A stretch of 64,000 nucleotides of DNA from Muricea muricata (lineage: Eukaryota; Cnidaria; Anthozoa; Malacalcyonacea; Plexauridae). The notes under the pieces are model-generated. The model was not told the DNA's origin. It ran no database searches and saw nothing but the letters and a program-made list of their open reading frames with translations. The DNA lies in assembly GCA_963855995.1 (NCBI GenBank), contig OY979717.1, positions 10,102,001 to 10,166,000 of the forward strand, written 5' to 3'. The translations under genes were made by a program, and so were the position numbers. Each line of letters starts with the position of its first letter. Position 1 is the stretch's first letter. Below are positions 33,956-45,485 of this stretch, one piece after another.

Positions 33956-34074
33956 TAATTATTGAATTCGCTTTTCGCGGAATATCGAGAATTATTGAGG
34001 CCACGGTTAGCATTATCTGCGCCAACCTCTGCCTCAATAATTTTCGATATTCCGCGCAAGCTCATCCAATAATT
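33956..34074. repeat. Small hairpin element
   Basis: AATTATTGAATTCGC and GCGGAATATCGAGAATTATT face a near complement (AATAATTTTCGATATTCCGC) around a short centre. It abuts the broken Crypton-like fragment and may have truncated it. Confidence 0.75.
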
Positions 34075-34708
34075 GTTAATGGTCAGTAAATCGAAAAGAC
34101 TGTAGAGAAAGTTGAGCCGAGGATCCCCACCCCATTTCCAAACAGATAGGTCACGACACGCCCAAGCTCCTAAGATTCGAACACTCAAAGCATAGAATAA
34201 AAGTAATATTAATCTTTAATACTTAATCGTCGGATCTGAATGAAAGAACTGGCGCCAGTTGTTAGAAGCCCGTTACAGATAAGCCAAATTTAGAACACGA
34301 TTAAAATTTTGTCTATAATGCACGGGAATTGTCTGTTATTCTTTGATTGTGATTATCAATTTCATTCCCTATTTTATCACCACTGTATAAATACTGCAGA
34401 AGAGTCACAGAGGTCAAATGTCATCTCTGGACATTTTAATTGTGCATGCGAAATAAAAACCCCCCACACAAAATTACAATAATTTAATTTCATTTAATAC
34501 AACATGATGTCGTTCTAATTGTAACATGTATTTTGAATTTTTGCATGCGTAGCTAGTATGACTGACAATACTTCTAAAGAATTTAATCAGTTTATGTATG
34601 TTAATAACAACTATAAGAACTTCCTGTTGTCGAGAATTATTAAAAGCTTTTTCATTCACTCTAGACGAGGAAAAATATAAATGTTATGATAATTATTAAC
34701 CACAAAAG

Positions 34709-36490
34709 TCAAACTTGTGGGGAGTCAATTTCAACATCGCAAGGACGTGGCTTCTTTACTATTTTAGAACCCATTAAGCTCTTATACCCGATATACTACT
34801 ATAGCATAGGAGTTTTAAAACTTACCACAGTCAAGCTCACTTGTGCTTTGAGTTTCCCAGTCCAATTGCTCTCCAGTATTGAGATCAACACACCAGCACC
34901 AACCAGTGGAATGATTACATTGTATTGGTTTGTAAGTACCATCAGAATTGCATGCTGGGTAAAAGACACCAGCACTGCCAGGTGGCATACTGTTAGCTTT
35001 CTGAAGTGCACTTTCGCATGCACCCAATTCTGAAAGGTATAGTTTTAAATTAATGTCAGCTAGCATAACTTTGATATGCATGTAGTTGACTTTTGAGATA
35101 ATTTGAAGAAACGTGAAACGAAGGAAATCATGCATGCTGATAATCATATATCGCTAAGACAACTCGATCAGAGAATCGTGAAGGGGTAAAATGGGTGCTG
35201 GGATTTGCCTCACACGAAATGTTGGCTGAATTGGGAAATAAGATTCATGCACTGGGACTGGGATTTGATGACAACAAAGCAATAAAAAAGGTAACGTACA
35301 GGACCGGAATTTAAGCAGAACAGGCTTGAAGATGATAGGATTTCATGCCGTGCAGTGCCGTGATTCAGCAAAGATTAGGACACTTCCCTCCCCCATGGCC
35401 CTGAACTCTGACTTTAATCAGCTGAGTACTTAAAGCACTGATAATTTAGCTACACTGAGGAAACAGTAAACACCGGTACGCATTGAACCTTTTTCTTGTG
35501 CGGCGATTGTGATACAAGAATTAAAGAAAGAACATTGTACTGGACTTCGAAAAAAATGAATGTAGGAAAAATTTTTAATACTTACGACGTTTGTGCTTCT
35601 GCAATGAACAAACCAAAGAATTTGCTCTTTTTTCAGGCATATTTTCACTGAATCGTCTACCACGCTCATCAACACACCAACATTGATTCATAGAAAGACA
35701 TTGCACGGTATTATACTCGCCCGAAACTGTACATCGCGGAAGATACTGACGAGCATCACGAGTGTATCCCTTAGCCAATAACATTTGACGACGTTGCTTC
35801 TGACAGCTTGTTTCAGCATTTACTGCACGAGCAAAAAATAATAATTGTAGTGATCGCTAGATCACTAGAACTCATGCCCCCGCACGGACAGAAATCGGGG
35901 GTTCGCGAAGCGGGTGGAATGGTAGTATACGTTTGATATACGTGGGGAATATAGTTAGACTATGAAATAAAACACATAAAACTTATACGAAATCGCATTC
36001 ATAACAATAATGACACAGGATAGTTAGTTTAAAGATACGTCACGCATATCAAAAGTTCAAGTAATCTTGCAGCTATCCCCTCACTGTATATGTTGCGTCA
36101 ATGCCGCGCGCTCGTTAAAAATGCTATGGCTAGTCAAAGTAAACTATACGCAGTTGGTGCATAACCTATCGAGTTGCTTTCAAACTGACCAGGCAATCAA
36201 TTACTGAAGTACCAACTGATTGAAATTGCGTCGGCACCGACAGCCACTGAATTTACAGCAGAATATGTGTAAGCAAACCAGAGGCAGTAGCCAGTATTGA
36301 TAGTCAGAATGGCTATTCAACTAAGCGGGAAAATATTACTTTTAGATAAAAAAATTGACGAATAGAATAATTATACAGCATTTTTGTACAAAAGCTTATG
36401 CAACAAAAAATGTACTCCATTTTAATTCTTACCAGTTTCATAAATTATTAGAAACAGTAAAATGAGTGTCTCCAATCGTCCAACTTTCAT
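34709..36490 (-). CDS. Secreted protein with two thyroglobulin type-1 domains, 4 exons
   Basis: Exons 36490-36433, 35822-35586, 35029-34826 and 34758-34709; GT/AG at each junction, phases fit, 549 nt (182 aa). The first exon encodes a signal peptide (MKVGRLETLILLFLIIYETV). Domain 1, about 26-90: CQKQRRQMLLAKGY, then VQCLSMNQCWCVDERGRRF. Domain 2, about 102-165: ACESALQKANSMPPG, then IQCNHSTGWCWCVDLNTGEQ. Both carry the QC and CWCV signatures of the family and six cysteines. Tandem small thyroglobulin type-1 proteins in sea anemones (equistatin) inhibit cysteine and aspartic proteases; a protease-inhibitor role here is inferred. The last exon is tiny and encodes VKKPRPCDVEIDSPQV, with an odd extra Cys; its boundaries are the least certain part. 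Confidence 0.88.
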
Positions 36491-36578
36491 GACTTCACCT
36501 CAAGTATTTTACTATCTTGTATTTTATAAGACTTGTACTTTCTTCAGAGATGTGATTTCTTCGAGTTTTGTTTTGTGC

Positions 36579-36585
36579 TTTTATA
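36579..36585 (-). promoter_or_regulatory. Candidate TATA box of the thyroglobulin type-1 gene
   Basis: TATAAAA on the minus strand about 90 bp upstream of the ATG at 36490, leaving room for a short 5' UTR. Confidence 0.55.
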
Positions 36586-36590
36586 CTATC

Positions 36591-37503
36591 CCCCGCACTT
36601 ACCCTGCTGGGAGATAATTTGTAATTTTAACAATTTTTTCTCTTTTAATTATTTAGTATTTTTCAATTATTTTATGTAATTATTATAATGTCTCATGCGA
36701 TTATGATAATTGTTTCATGTAACAATTATACATAATTATATACATAATTAAAACATTTTAGATGGGTATATCTTACATGGATTAAAAAAAAAGTTTAATT
36801 TAATGGCTTAGATGTACAAGTTTTTGTACACAACTAGGTTATAATAAAGATAAAATTATAAAAATAGTTGTTGACATTGCAAGACAAATAACTTAGCAAT
36901 ACAGTGATTGGCAGTTGTATTTCATTATGACATTAACATTACCGACGTTGTGTTTTCCAAATCAAATTAAAGTGAGTCGTTGTAATTATACGCCTCTCAC
37001 TCTAACGTATTGGAAAATAGCTTTTTCAGTGAGATCAAAGCAGGGTTGCTTGATTGCCTAATTTCATGTAACAACTCCCCTGAAGGTCAAGGAGAGACAA
37101 TAATTGAAAAGGAAATGACAGTGTGTGGTAGAGGTAATAAATCAATCTATATATGCTTAATGCATTGATGTCGCTGTTACTGAATATTTTTCAATTATAA
37201 ATATACAAAGACGACTTGCTGTATATACCTAACACTTGTATAAAAGGCTTTGGCATACAGCAGCTAGTATTACAATTTTGTTGTCTATGTTCTTTATAAC
37301 GAGTATTATTTAAGTGTAGAATATAATTAAAAACCCAAAGCCACCTGCATGAAGTTCGCACAAAAAGTCTGCACATACAGTTCAAGAAATGTATAGCAAT
37401 ACATAAACGGCTTAGTTTTGGTTTTCGAAATAAAAAGACTGTTCAATAGCATATGGACAGAGCAAAATGTATAATCGTGAAAAATTCCTCAAAAACTTAC
37501 CAC
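36591..37503. other. No gene recognised
   Basis: AT-rich spacer between the thyroglobulin type-1 gene and the LINE 3' end. The 63 bp just before the LINE tail (37440-37502) contains CCTCAAAAACTTACCACT, which also occurs at 8022-8039 in the spacer of the giant repeat; this may mean the LINE landed in a related sequence, or be chance. Confidence 0.35.
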
Positions 37504-40450
37504 TTCAATTCAATTCAATTCAATTCAAAAACATTTATTTAAACACGATATGAAAAATAGCAGCAAATTGCTGATGTGGTCGTGTGTTTACCAGTACAGT
37601 AAAATCTATTTACATAAGCTGTGTTAATATATGTAGTTTATATATAAATTAAATATCGTAAGAATGATAATAGTAAGAATATATATTTGTAAGAATATGA
37701 CTAAAAAAAAAAAAAATTTAGAAATAGATATAGTTCAGATCATTATTATTTGTGTAGGAGGTAAAATCCATTACCTCAAGATCTTGTTGCCGTATCAACA
37801 TTTTAAATTTATCATGTCGTTCCTCGTTTTTAAGATCGGTCGGTAGTTTGTTCCACAATACTGCTCCCCTAAATGTTACTGACTTATGCAGGAAGTTGGT
37901 TTCTGGTCTTGGAATAACCAACTTTTCTGATCCTCTTAAATTATTATCTTTCTTTGTAATTATATTCTGACAGAGTTGGTCTGGTGCCTCACCGTAACAA
38001 CATTTGTGAACGGTGCTTAATACTCTTTGCTTATACGTACTGCTCAGTGTTTTCCAGCCAGTTTTATGCATCACTTCTTGGCTTGGTATGTCCCAATTCA
38101 ACCTGTAAATTATACGTGCGGCTCTTGTATGCAACCTTTCTAAAGCTTTGAAATGTGTCTTACTACAGTTTCCCCAAACAGAGATGCAGTATGTTATGGA
38201 TGGAAAGATTACTTTCCAGTAAAAATCTTCCAACATATGTTTTGGAAGGAAACCCATTGATTTTAACAAATTTAGTTTCCTAACGAATGCCAGTTTGACA
38301 TTTTCTATGTGTCCATTCCATTTCAGCTTATTATCCAAAGTCATTCCTAGAGATTTTGCCTTCTTTACCCACTTCACTAAACTACCATTTAACTGTACTG
38401 GTGGTAGAGGACCTACGAAAGTTCCACGTTTAATGAGCATGGCTTCTGTTTTGGCTGGATGGACCGTCATTCCGTTTTTATAACACCATTCACTCACAAG
38501 GCCTAATGTCTCATTTAGTTTGAGGATCACTTGGTCAACTGTTTCACCTATACTAGTCAAGGTCGTATCATCAGCGTACATTTCTAATTCTTCATTATCA
38601 TGCCGTGCACAGTCCGGAAGATCATCACAAAAGAGTGCGAATAATAGGGGCCCTAGGACTGATCCTTGTGGCACCCCGTAATCAACACTCTCTCTTTCAG
38701 AATCACACAGTCCTATTTTAGTAAATTGGCGTCGGTCACAGAGGTAGTTCCGGATCCACAACAACAAATTTCCAGAGATGCCTACCCGCTGTAACTTTAA
38801 CAGTAGTTGGTGATGAGGGACAGAGTCAAAAGCCTTCTTAAAGTCGATGAAGACAACTCCCACCACTCTGTTGCTGTCGACTGCTTTCCTCCATGTCTCT
38901 GTCCTATGTAACAACAGTGCTTCCGTTGAACTATTTTTCCTGTATGCCCACTGGTTTGGATTTCGTAAACCAGGATTGATATCAATATGGTTAACTAAGA
39001 TTTTGTGTACTTCCCTCTCCATTAATTTGCTTGGAGTGCACAGCATGGATAATGGCCTATAATTATCTCTGTCTGTCTTGTCATCTTTTTTATATGCTGC
39101 TGCTATTCTTGCCACCTTCCACAAACTAGGTAGGGTAGCAGTCCTTGCACTTGTTTGGAAAATATCTGTCAATGATGGTGCAATTTCTTCGGCAGCTGCT
39201 TTCAGCAAAATCGGTGGCAAGTCGTCTGGGCCAGTCGCTTTGTGTGTATTGAGCCTTAACAAATTTTCTTTTACATTCTCTTCCTGGATTTCAATTTCCA
39301 TAACGGTTGGGGATATTCGATCGATGAGCTCTACTGTTGGCACGTAATGGCTGTTCAGGAGTCCTGCTAATTTTTCTCCCGTAGTTGCGAAATGCTTATT
39401 CAATATATTTGCTATCTCTCTATCGTTTGTGACCAATACGCCGGTATCTGATTTAATCGCACGAATAGTCTTCGTGTTTGATTCTTTCCCACTGGCTTGA
39501 TTTAAAATTTTCCAATACTTCCGTGTGTTTATTTTTTGACAATTTGCAAGCTCCGCAAAGTAGGTTGATTTAGCTCTCCTTAATTCTGCTGTCACCTCAT
39601 TCCTCAACTTCCGATATTCTTTCCACAGTCCTTCGTTATTTCTTTCTTTCTTTGCTTTCTGCAGTGCCTTGTATCTCCTGTTCATTTTGTGTCTTAATAC
39701 ACCGCTCATCCATGGCAATGTTTGTCGTCGAAGCTTAACTTTTCTTTTTGGCGCATGTTGTTCACATATATCTTTAAATATATCTTTCCATACTGAACAT
39801 TTGTCTTCGACATCTTCGAACATTTCACAAGTAGACCATGGAGCAGTTTTTAGATCCAACTTGAATTTTTCTTTCTCCATTTTCTTGTAGTTTCTTATAG
39901 CTACTATCCTGGGAGGCACCTTTCTTGGCTTAAAATCCATAAAGAAGGATACTAGATTATGATCGGATATTCCAGTGTCTGCTGTTTTAATATTTTCCAC
40001 CAAATCGGCTTTATTTGTAATTATCAAGTCGATCATTGTTTCTGTGGTAGACGTTACCCTTGTGAAATCTTTGTTTATGACGGAACAGTCAAATTGAACA
40101 AGCGCAGACATAAGTTTTTTTTGTAGTCTCAGCTCATGTTCGTGTGCTGTTTTGCTGAAATTGACATTAAAATCCCCTACCAAAACTAAGTTCTTGTATT
40201 TGTACCAAGCTTTTTCTATAGGTATTACTATATCTTCAAAGAAAGCCGTATCATCCGGGGGTCTATAGAATGAACCTATTGTCACCGAGCTTGATTTGGT
40301 TACTATTCTTAGCCATATAGCTTCTATTTTCTCATGATCCAAATGTTTTAAGTGTACTGCAGTCAGAGTTTCCAATACAAAGACCACCACTCCACCCCCC
40401 CTTCTGCCATCGGGACGATCTCGTCGAATGGTACCACTACAACATTATAC
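37504..40450 (-). mobile_element. 5'-truncated non-LTR retrotransposon (LINE)
   Basis: The 3' end on the minus strand is a short tandem tail (TTGAA units, about 37528-37504), typical of CR1/L2-like rather than poly(A)-tailed LINEs. The 5' end lies near 40450, where the endonuclease reading frame begins abruptly after a stop, so the first part of the endonuclease is missing. No ORF1 is present. The frame is otherwise open throughout, which implies a young insertion. Confidence 0.9.
37718..40444 (-). CDS. LINE ORF2 endonuclease-reverse transcriptase, 5'-truncated
   Basis: An open frame of at least 890 codons with no internal stop; it extends upstream in frame to about 40444 (GTIRRDRPDGRRGGGVVVFV) without an ATG, as expected for a truncated copy. 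Apurinic-type endonuclease motifs are LVLVGDFNVNF and TGISDHNLVSF; the N-terminal catalytic motif is lost. The RT has ATGPDDLPPILLK, YRPLSMLCTPSKLMER, FIDFKKAFDSVPHHQLL, GVPQGSVLGPLLF and the catalytic MYADDTTL. The C-terminal part holds SITYCISVWGN and RLHTRAARIIYR, the usual LINE thumb/tail region. The product could still act in trans but cannot cut target DNA as a full protein. Clade (CR1/L2/jockey-like) is inferred from the tail and motif pattern. Confidence 0.93.
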   Translation of the reverse strand, partial: CCSGTIRRDRPDGRRGGGVVVFVLETLTAVHLKHLDHEKIEAIWLRIVTKSSSVTIGSFYRPPDDTAFFEDIVIPIEKAWYKYKNLVLVGDFNVNFSKTAHEHELRLQKKLMSALVQFDCSVINKDFTRVTSTTETMIDLIITNKADLVENIKTADTGISDHNLVSFFMDFKPRKVPPRIVAIRNYKKMEKEKFKLDLKTAPWSTCEMFEDVEDKCSVWKDIFKDICEQHAPKRKVKLRRQTLPWMSGVLRHKMNRRYKALQKAKKERNNEGLWKEYRKLRNEVTAELRRAKSTYFAELANCQKINTRKYWKILNQASGKESNTKTIRAIKSDTGVLVTNDREIANILNKHFATTGEKLAGLLNSHYVPTVELIDRISPTVMEIEIQEENVKENLLRLNTHKATGPDDLPPILLKAAAEEIAPSLTDIFQTSARTATLPSLWKVARIAAAYKKDDKTDRDNYRPLSMLCTPSKLMEREVHKILVNHIDINPGLRNPNQWAYRKNSSTEALLLHRTETWRKAVDSNRVVGVVFIDFKKAFDSVPHHQLLLKLQRVGISGNLLLWIRNYLCDRRQFTKIGLCDSERESVDYGVPQGSVLGPLLFALFCDDLPDCARHDNEELEMYADDTTLTSIGETVDQVILKLNETLGLVSEWCYKNGMTVHPAKTEAMLIKRGTFVGPLPPVQLNGSLVKWVKKAKSLGMTLDNKLKWNGHIENVKLAFVRKLNLLKSMGFLPKHMLEDFYWKVIFPSITYCISVWGNCSKTHFKALERLHTRAARIIYRLNWDIPSQEVMHKTGWKTLSSTYKQRVLSTVHKCCYGEAPDQLCQNIITKKDNNLRGSEKLVIPRPETNFLHKSVTFRGAVLWNKLPTDLKNEERHDKFKMLIRQQDLEVMDFTSYTNNNDLNYIYF

Positions 40451-42299
40451 TTCGATCGCCTCAAGGTTAAGCACATTATGCTGTGAATTTTCACATGGCA
40501 ATGCATGGATTGAACTCGTTCAAAATTACGTATAAAATATGAGTAAAAAGGTAAAGGCATAGTTTATTGCAGAAATATAATATGACTTGCACGGATTACA
40601 CAAACTGATCTTGAATGCACTTTTCATTCTTCGTGTTTTAATCTCTAATTACCATTCTAAACTGCATGAATACACGAATACATTCGTTCCAAAATGTTTT
40701 ACTTCACACAATTAATATACTATTTCGTCAGCCTCTCACCATAATTGCCCATCTAAGCCAAATTCATTTTTTTTCTTCTCTTAGTCAGTGTGTACCTATT
40801 GCCTCATTGCCTGCATATTTTGTAACGGTTCTTAAACTCATTAAAATTTAGATAACCACATTTGGATACTCAACCTTGTGTATGAAACATGAATTTTGGC
40901 TTGAAAATATGTTGCACGAGCGAGTAGGACACTAAATTTTCTAACATTTTTTAAATCATAGAAAATAATGAAATAAGTTAGGGAATTATGCTAAGAGTTA
41001 TGTTGCAGCTATATATTTACGATAATATTTTGTTAAGTACTTTAGTTTTATTTTTAGCTGCGCGGCAACAGGCTGTCTATACGCTTTAAACTGACATTAT
41101 TGTATGAAGAAACAGGAAAACAATCCACTGACAAAATTGGAATGATTAAGGTCTGTGAATACCAGAAAGATGTCTTGTCCATGCATAAATTACATCTCAA
41201 GTTTTGGAGGATTAATTTATGCAGCATTGTAATATAACACATCGATTGATATGTTTAAATTCGCCGCTTTTAGCATGGTTAGCAAGGTCATTTTTTCCTG
41301 TAAAAGATCTCGACAGTTAATTGCACTACAAGCAAATATTTGCAATGTAAATTAAGAATAATTGGCATATTTAACTGAATTTTGTTGTCGTTCTTCTCTC
41401 GGACATGACAAGCAATCCTTCAAGTCCTATCTGTGAACAGGCTAATCTGTTTGCATGCTACTAAGATCTGTTCAGCATACTTTTATATTCAAAAGCCAAG
41501 AGAAATCAAATATAACAAATATTTGTAGCATGTACGATTCTCAAAATTGATGACTGTACAGAAAAAAGTGCGAAAGTTGAAGTATGTAATTGAACACTTT
41601 GCCGACACCCCCTTAGATGATGAAATTTTTAACCGTCACGTGACCAGCTGCAGCCATGAAGAAAAAGCCTGGGTACGATGGTGACCGTTACAATGTTGGA
41701 TCATTTGATACCGACGTTATAAGGCGTGGGACATTTGGTCATGGGCTACGCAAATGGCTTTATGTGCATTTTCCTCATGTAAATTTCTTTAGATTAATCA
41801 TAATCTTTTACAATTGGACATAAATGTAAGCAACAAATTATATATGCAATTAATGGTAAAAAATCTTATCATTTATCTAATTTTTGCTGCCGGGTAAAAT
41901 GACCGGGAGGTAAGGAATTTCATCTTCAATTTTTCTGATATATGGGGACATTTGAACTGCAATTTTAATCATTCAGTGGGAAATTCCAAAATATGCAAAT
42001 TCCCGTGAGGATGCCCGAGACGGGGTCTTAACAGCATAAATTGACTGACCTCTGTTAAATTTAATACCCTTGGACTATATTTGAAAGAGTTTTCAAGATC
42101 CTCGTCGCTTTGAATGATAATTTTTAACCAAAACAAAAATTAGCTTCGGGTAAAACAGCATTTCAACATGAAAAACAAGTGTCGCATAGCAGCGATTCAA
42201 GGTTTCAAAGACATAACCATTACTAATATAACACCTTCTCTATGTGCAGTAGTTTCTGTGGACTCACGTCGATCCAAGGCCTTAACTTAACCCCTTGCA

Positions 42300-42432
42300 T
42301 AAATTCTGAGGGCTCTTTCATAAAATTCTAAACCCTTTGATGAAATTCTGAGGGCTCTTTCATAAAATTCTGAAAGCCTTTTGATAAAATTGTGAATGCT
42401 TTAAGATAAAATTGTGAAGGCCTTAAACAAGG
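42300..42432. repeat. Degenerate ~22-bp tandem repeat
   Basis: Five or six copies of a unit like TTTGATAAAATTCTGAAGGC, increasingly diverged toward the right end. Confidence 0.7.
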
Positions 42433-42536
42433 TTCCGAAGGTTTTCAATATATTTTATCAGGACACACATTGATAACATGCAGCTTTTTAGTTGAAGAGT
42501 TTATCCTGTATAAATATTCGTATTATTATTATAATC

Positions 42537-42791
42537 AAAGAGTTAATTCAAGTAGACACTGATAAACTACCTGTTAAAGAGAGGTTTATCATTGTAATTT
42601 ATATATCGTTAAAAGTTAATAAAAGTTTCCATTATTATTATTATTATTCCAGAACTAATGTCATACTAATATTTTATATAGAAAGAGTTAATTCAAGTAG
42701 ACACTGATAAACTACCTGATAAAGAGAGATTTATCATTGTAATTTATATATCGTCAAAAATCAATAAAAGTTTCCATATTATTATTATAAA
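42537..42791. repeat. Tandem duplication with ATT microsatellite tails
   Basis: The block AAAGAGTTAATTCAAGTAGA and following ~110 bp (42537-42651) recurs at 42682-42791 with few changes; each copy ends in an (ATT)n run. This looks like two 3' ends of a short retroposed unit, or a simple duplication. Confidence 0.75.
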
Positions 42792-43176
42792 ACTAAAGAC
42801 TGGTTTTATATTAATTTATGTGACTACCATAGAAAACCAACGACAATACTTGAAAAGGAAATTACACTGTATTGTGGAAGTAATAAACCAAACTATGGCT
42901 ATATTGATTACGTTCAATTATAGATACATAAATAGAGACATGCTGTATATATCTGTCTTATATACACGGTTTTGCTATACTATGAACTGGTATTATACTT
43001 TTGTTGTTTATGTGTTCTACTATATATAGGGAGTATTAATTATTGTACTTTTTATTCGTGAGTCGGTTTTCTTTGAAGTAATATCGAAAACTCTTGACGT
43101 ATGAACTATGAAGTCTTTAAAGTCCATAGACTCTTGTTGGAAAACCTCCTTAATAATGAACTATAAGTAATATAAC

Positions 43177-43247
43177 GCCTTCGAACTTGGGCAATAAGTG
43201 ATATGATTGAAAATAGATATCACTTATATTGCCCTCGTTCGAGGCCA
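43177..43247. repeat. Small hairpin
   Basis: GCCTTCGAACTTGGGCAATA with AGTGATAT faces ATATCACTTATATTGCCCTC followed by GTTCGAGGC. Confidence 0.7.
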
Positions 43248-43835
43248 TTAACTCTAACATATTATTAAAAATTAAAAAATGAGAGCCACCGGCATAAATA
43301 TTAAATTTAAAGTTATTAATGAACATGCGCTTACACATTAAGTGTTCATGTACAAGTTACTGCAGGGAGCCTCAAGGAGCATGTATAATTGCTGCGAGCG
43401 AAGCGAGCGGCATTATATTCTTGACGGCACACGATTTGAAAATATCATTCGAGATGATCTTCTGAATCCGCAATGTAATCTTTCAACTACCCGATTTAAG
43501 AGGATTTAAGGATATTTTTCATTGTTCAGCAGCGGGCGTTATAAAGCTATAGCTATGCGCACGTATGAGTTTAAGGTAATGCAACTACTGTACTCTATAC
43601 CTCGCAACATTCCCTTTCTATTAGAAATTTCTAGTTTATGAAACATTTAGAACGATGTAGTGCGCGTCAAAATTACGTGTTTTCAAAACACGATGCTGAT
43701 TTAAACTTACCAGTGGAATAATTTTTAACTCATATGTTAAGCTTCGCTTCAAGGTTCCTGTATATTATACTGCGAATCTTGACGCATGTACCTCAAATGA
43801 TACAAAATGGTATCCTTGAGCTGTGAGCAAGCAAC

Positions 43836-44260
43836 TGAGGTGGAATGTTGTGAATTCTTGTGACAGCGTCGAAGATGTCCTTGAGGGAAAATTCATTTTG
43901 TGCAAGAGGAGAGAGGAGTCCAGATAGGGTTGATACGCCGTTGCTGTCGTGTCGATAATTGGACGAAAAGGTGGTAATACGCCAAAGAATTTGTGTGTCT
44001 TTAGGAGACCGTGGGCGCGGGCTGGTCGAGTGGATTGTGGTCTGATGTTCTCGTACGTGGAATCCTCTGTTTAATCCATTACGTTTATTGATAGTTCGAA
44101 GGTAACGCCGATTCGTTTAGTCAGGTAGCAAGTCCATGGTTTAATCCGAAAGCAAACACACGCTCTTCTTCCGGGGTAAGGGTGTCGCCAGTCAGTTTGG
44201 TCAGAATGTCAATACTAGGATCGAACCAAATACCGATCGCGCCCGTTATAACGTTCCTGC
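43836..44260 (-). pseudogene. Penelope-like element reverse transcriptase fragment
   Basis: Translated across frames the minus strand gives ILTKLTGDTLTPEEERVFAF, then RPQSTRPARAHGL-LKTHK, LPPFRPIIDTTATAYQP and EFSLKDIFDAVTRIHNIPPQ. The order and the motifs HG(L)-KTHK and RPI-D-T-AYQP match the N-terminal and fingers part of Penelope-like reverse transcriptases. At least two frameshifts and one stop break it, and the catalytic YADD part is absent. No linkage to the hammerhead-like relic at 16.8 kb can be shown. Confidence 0.65.
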
Positions 44261-45485
44261 TCTAGGAACGAATCAGTGGAACGACTTAGTTGTATACAGC
44301 TCCATAAGTCGCTCAATAAATAAGATGTTCCTTTCACGATTTTGCATTTGTTTTCTTTTTGCAATAATTAGTCTTATGTCAACTATTAATTTTAATTTAT
44401 TATGTGCTACGGCTAAGTCAAAACGAAGTAAAGAATGTGATTGTACTGTTTGAGATGTAAGCGTTTGCTGACGTGGAAAATGCTATCCTTCAAAAACGAA
44501 TTAAACAAGTTTGAGGGAAAAGATGGCAAATGCACTTTAATATATATTGAAAATACTTATTGCTATATTATGTTTTACAAGAAACTCATCCTTTTTCTCA
44601 ACTCATGAAATTTGGATTTTACCATTAGCTATAATATATACTCATATGTAACACTAGCGAAACGTTAGCAATTGTGAAACGTTAAAATATGAATTAACAA
44701 ATACATGATTGTACAATACCATGCAGCATGTCACTTGTATAATAATTACAGTAAAAAAACTGTACTTTATTTAGAGGAGAACTTGAAAGTTGAAATTGCA
44801 GTGAATCGATCGGCTTTGTACAAAGCGTTGACATATCAGGTGAACAATTAGTAAGATATAAAATATATTATGCATGCAGATACAGCTCTACAGCAAGTGG
44901 ACGTATTTGCATCAGCAATAAAAACAGAATGCCGAATTGGCCCTATATAAAACAGGGAAATATAATCTCTTACATGGCTAGGACGATATTTCGAAAAACA
45001 GCTGAAAATTGTTAACTATTAAACGATGAAGTGGTCAAGTTGAAGCAGTGCATGTGAGTGTGAATCGTGACCGATAGATTAAAAATAGATATCGTGTATT
45101 TCGTGAGTACCTGTATGGTTGTATGACTATATGAGAGATCGTTAGCGAGATAATCCATGGGTGGCATAAATATCAGCATTTAACTGCCTAACCTTTTGTG
45201 TTCTGCACAATATATAAATCACTACTTCGTGACACGAAATGTAATCTTAATCACTATAATTGCTATTTTAGCTCATCAATATATACTGTATACATTTCCG
45301 CCCGGAGTGTCAACCGAATATTGTCACGAACATTTACAATACAGTGTATATATATTGCATGCGGTTTATATATCGATAACAAATAGCTAGTAGTGGTTTG
45401 TTTCTTGCTTCAGAGTTACACTGACTTGCCACTTGATGTTGACAATTTTAGGCCAAGAATTAAGGTGAATCGCAATATTTATATC
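44261..45485. other. No gene recognised
   Basis: AT-rich spacer with short frames only. Confidence 0.4.

Larger units (their letters stand above)
40451..43835. other. No gene recognised; several small repeats
   Basis: AT-rich. A 55-codon frame at 41656-41823 (MKKKPGYDGDRYNV to IFYNWT) starts with ATG and has a balanced composition (SFDTDVIRRGTFGHGLRKWL) but no family I recognise. The repeats within are listed separately. Confidence 0.4.

Noticed and set aside
37664-39890. Plus-strand frames across the LINE
   Set aside because: Antisense shadows of the ORF2 coding strand.
41656-41823. 55-codon ORF with ATG (MKKKPGYDGDRYNV...)
   Set aside because: No family recognised, no splice continuation found, too short to call a gene; noted inside the spacer entry.
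44205-44240. GGTTCGATCC-like string suggesting a tRNA B box
   Set aside because: No cloverleaf or A box at the right spacing; the segment reads as Penelope-like protein on the minus strand.
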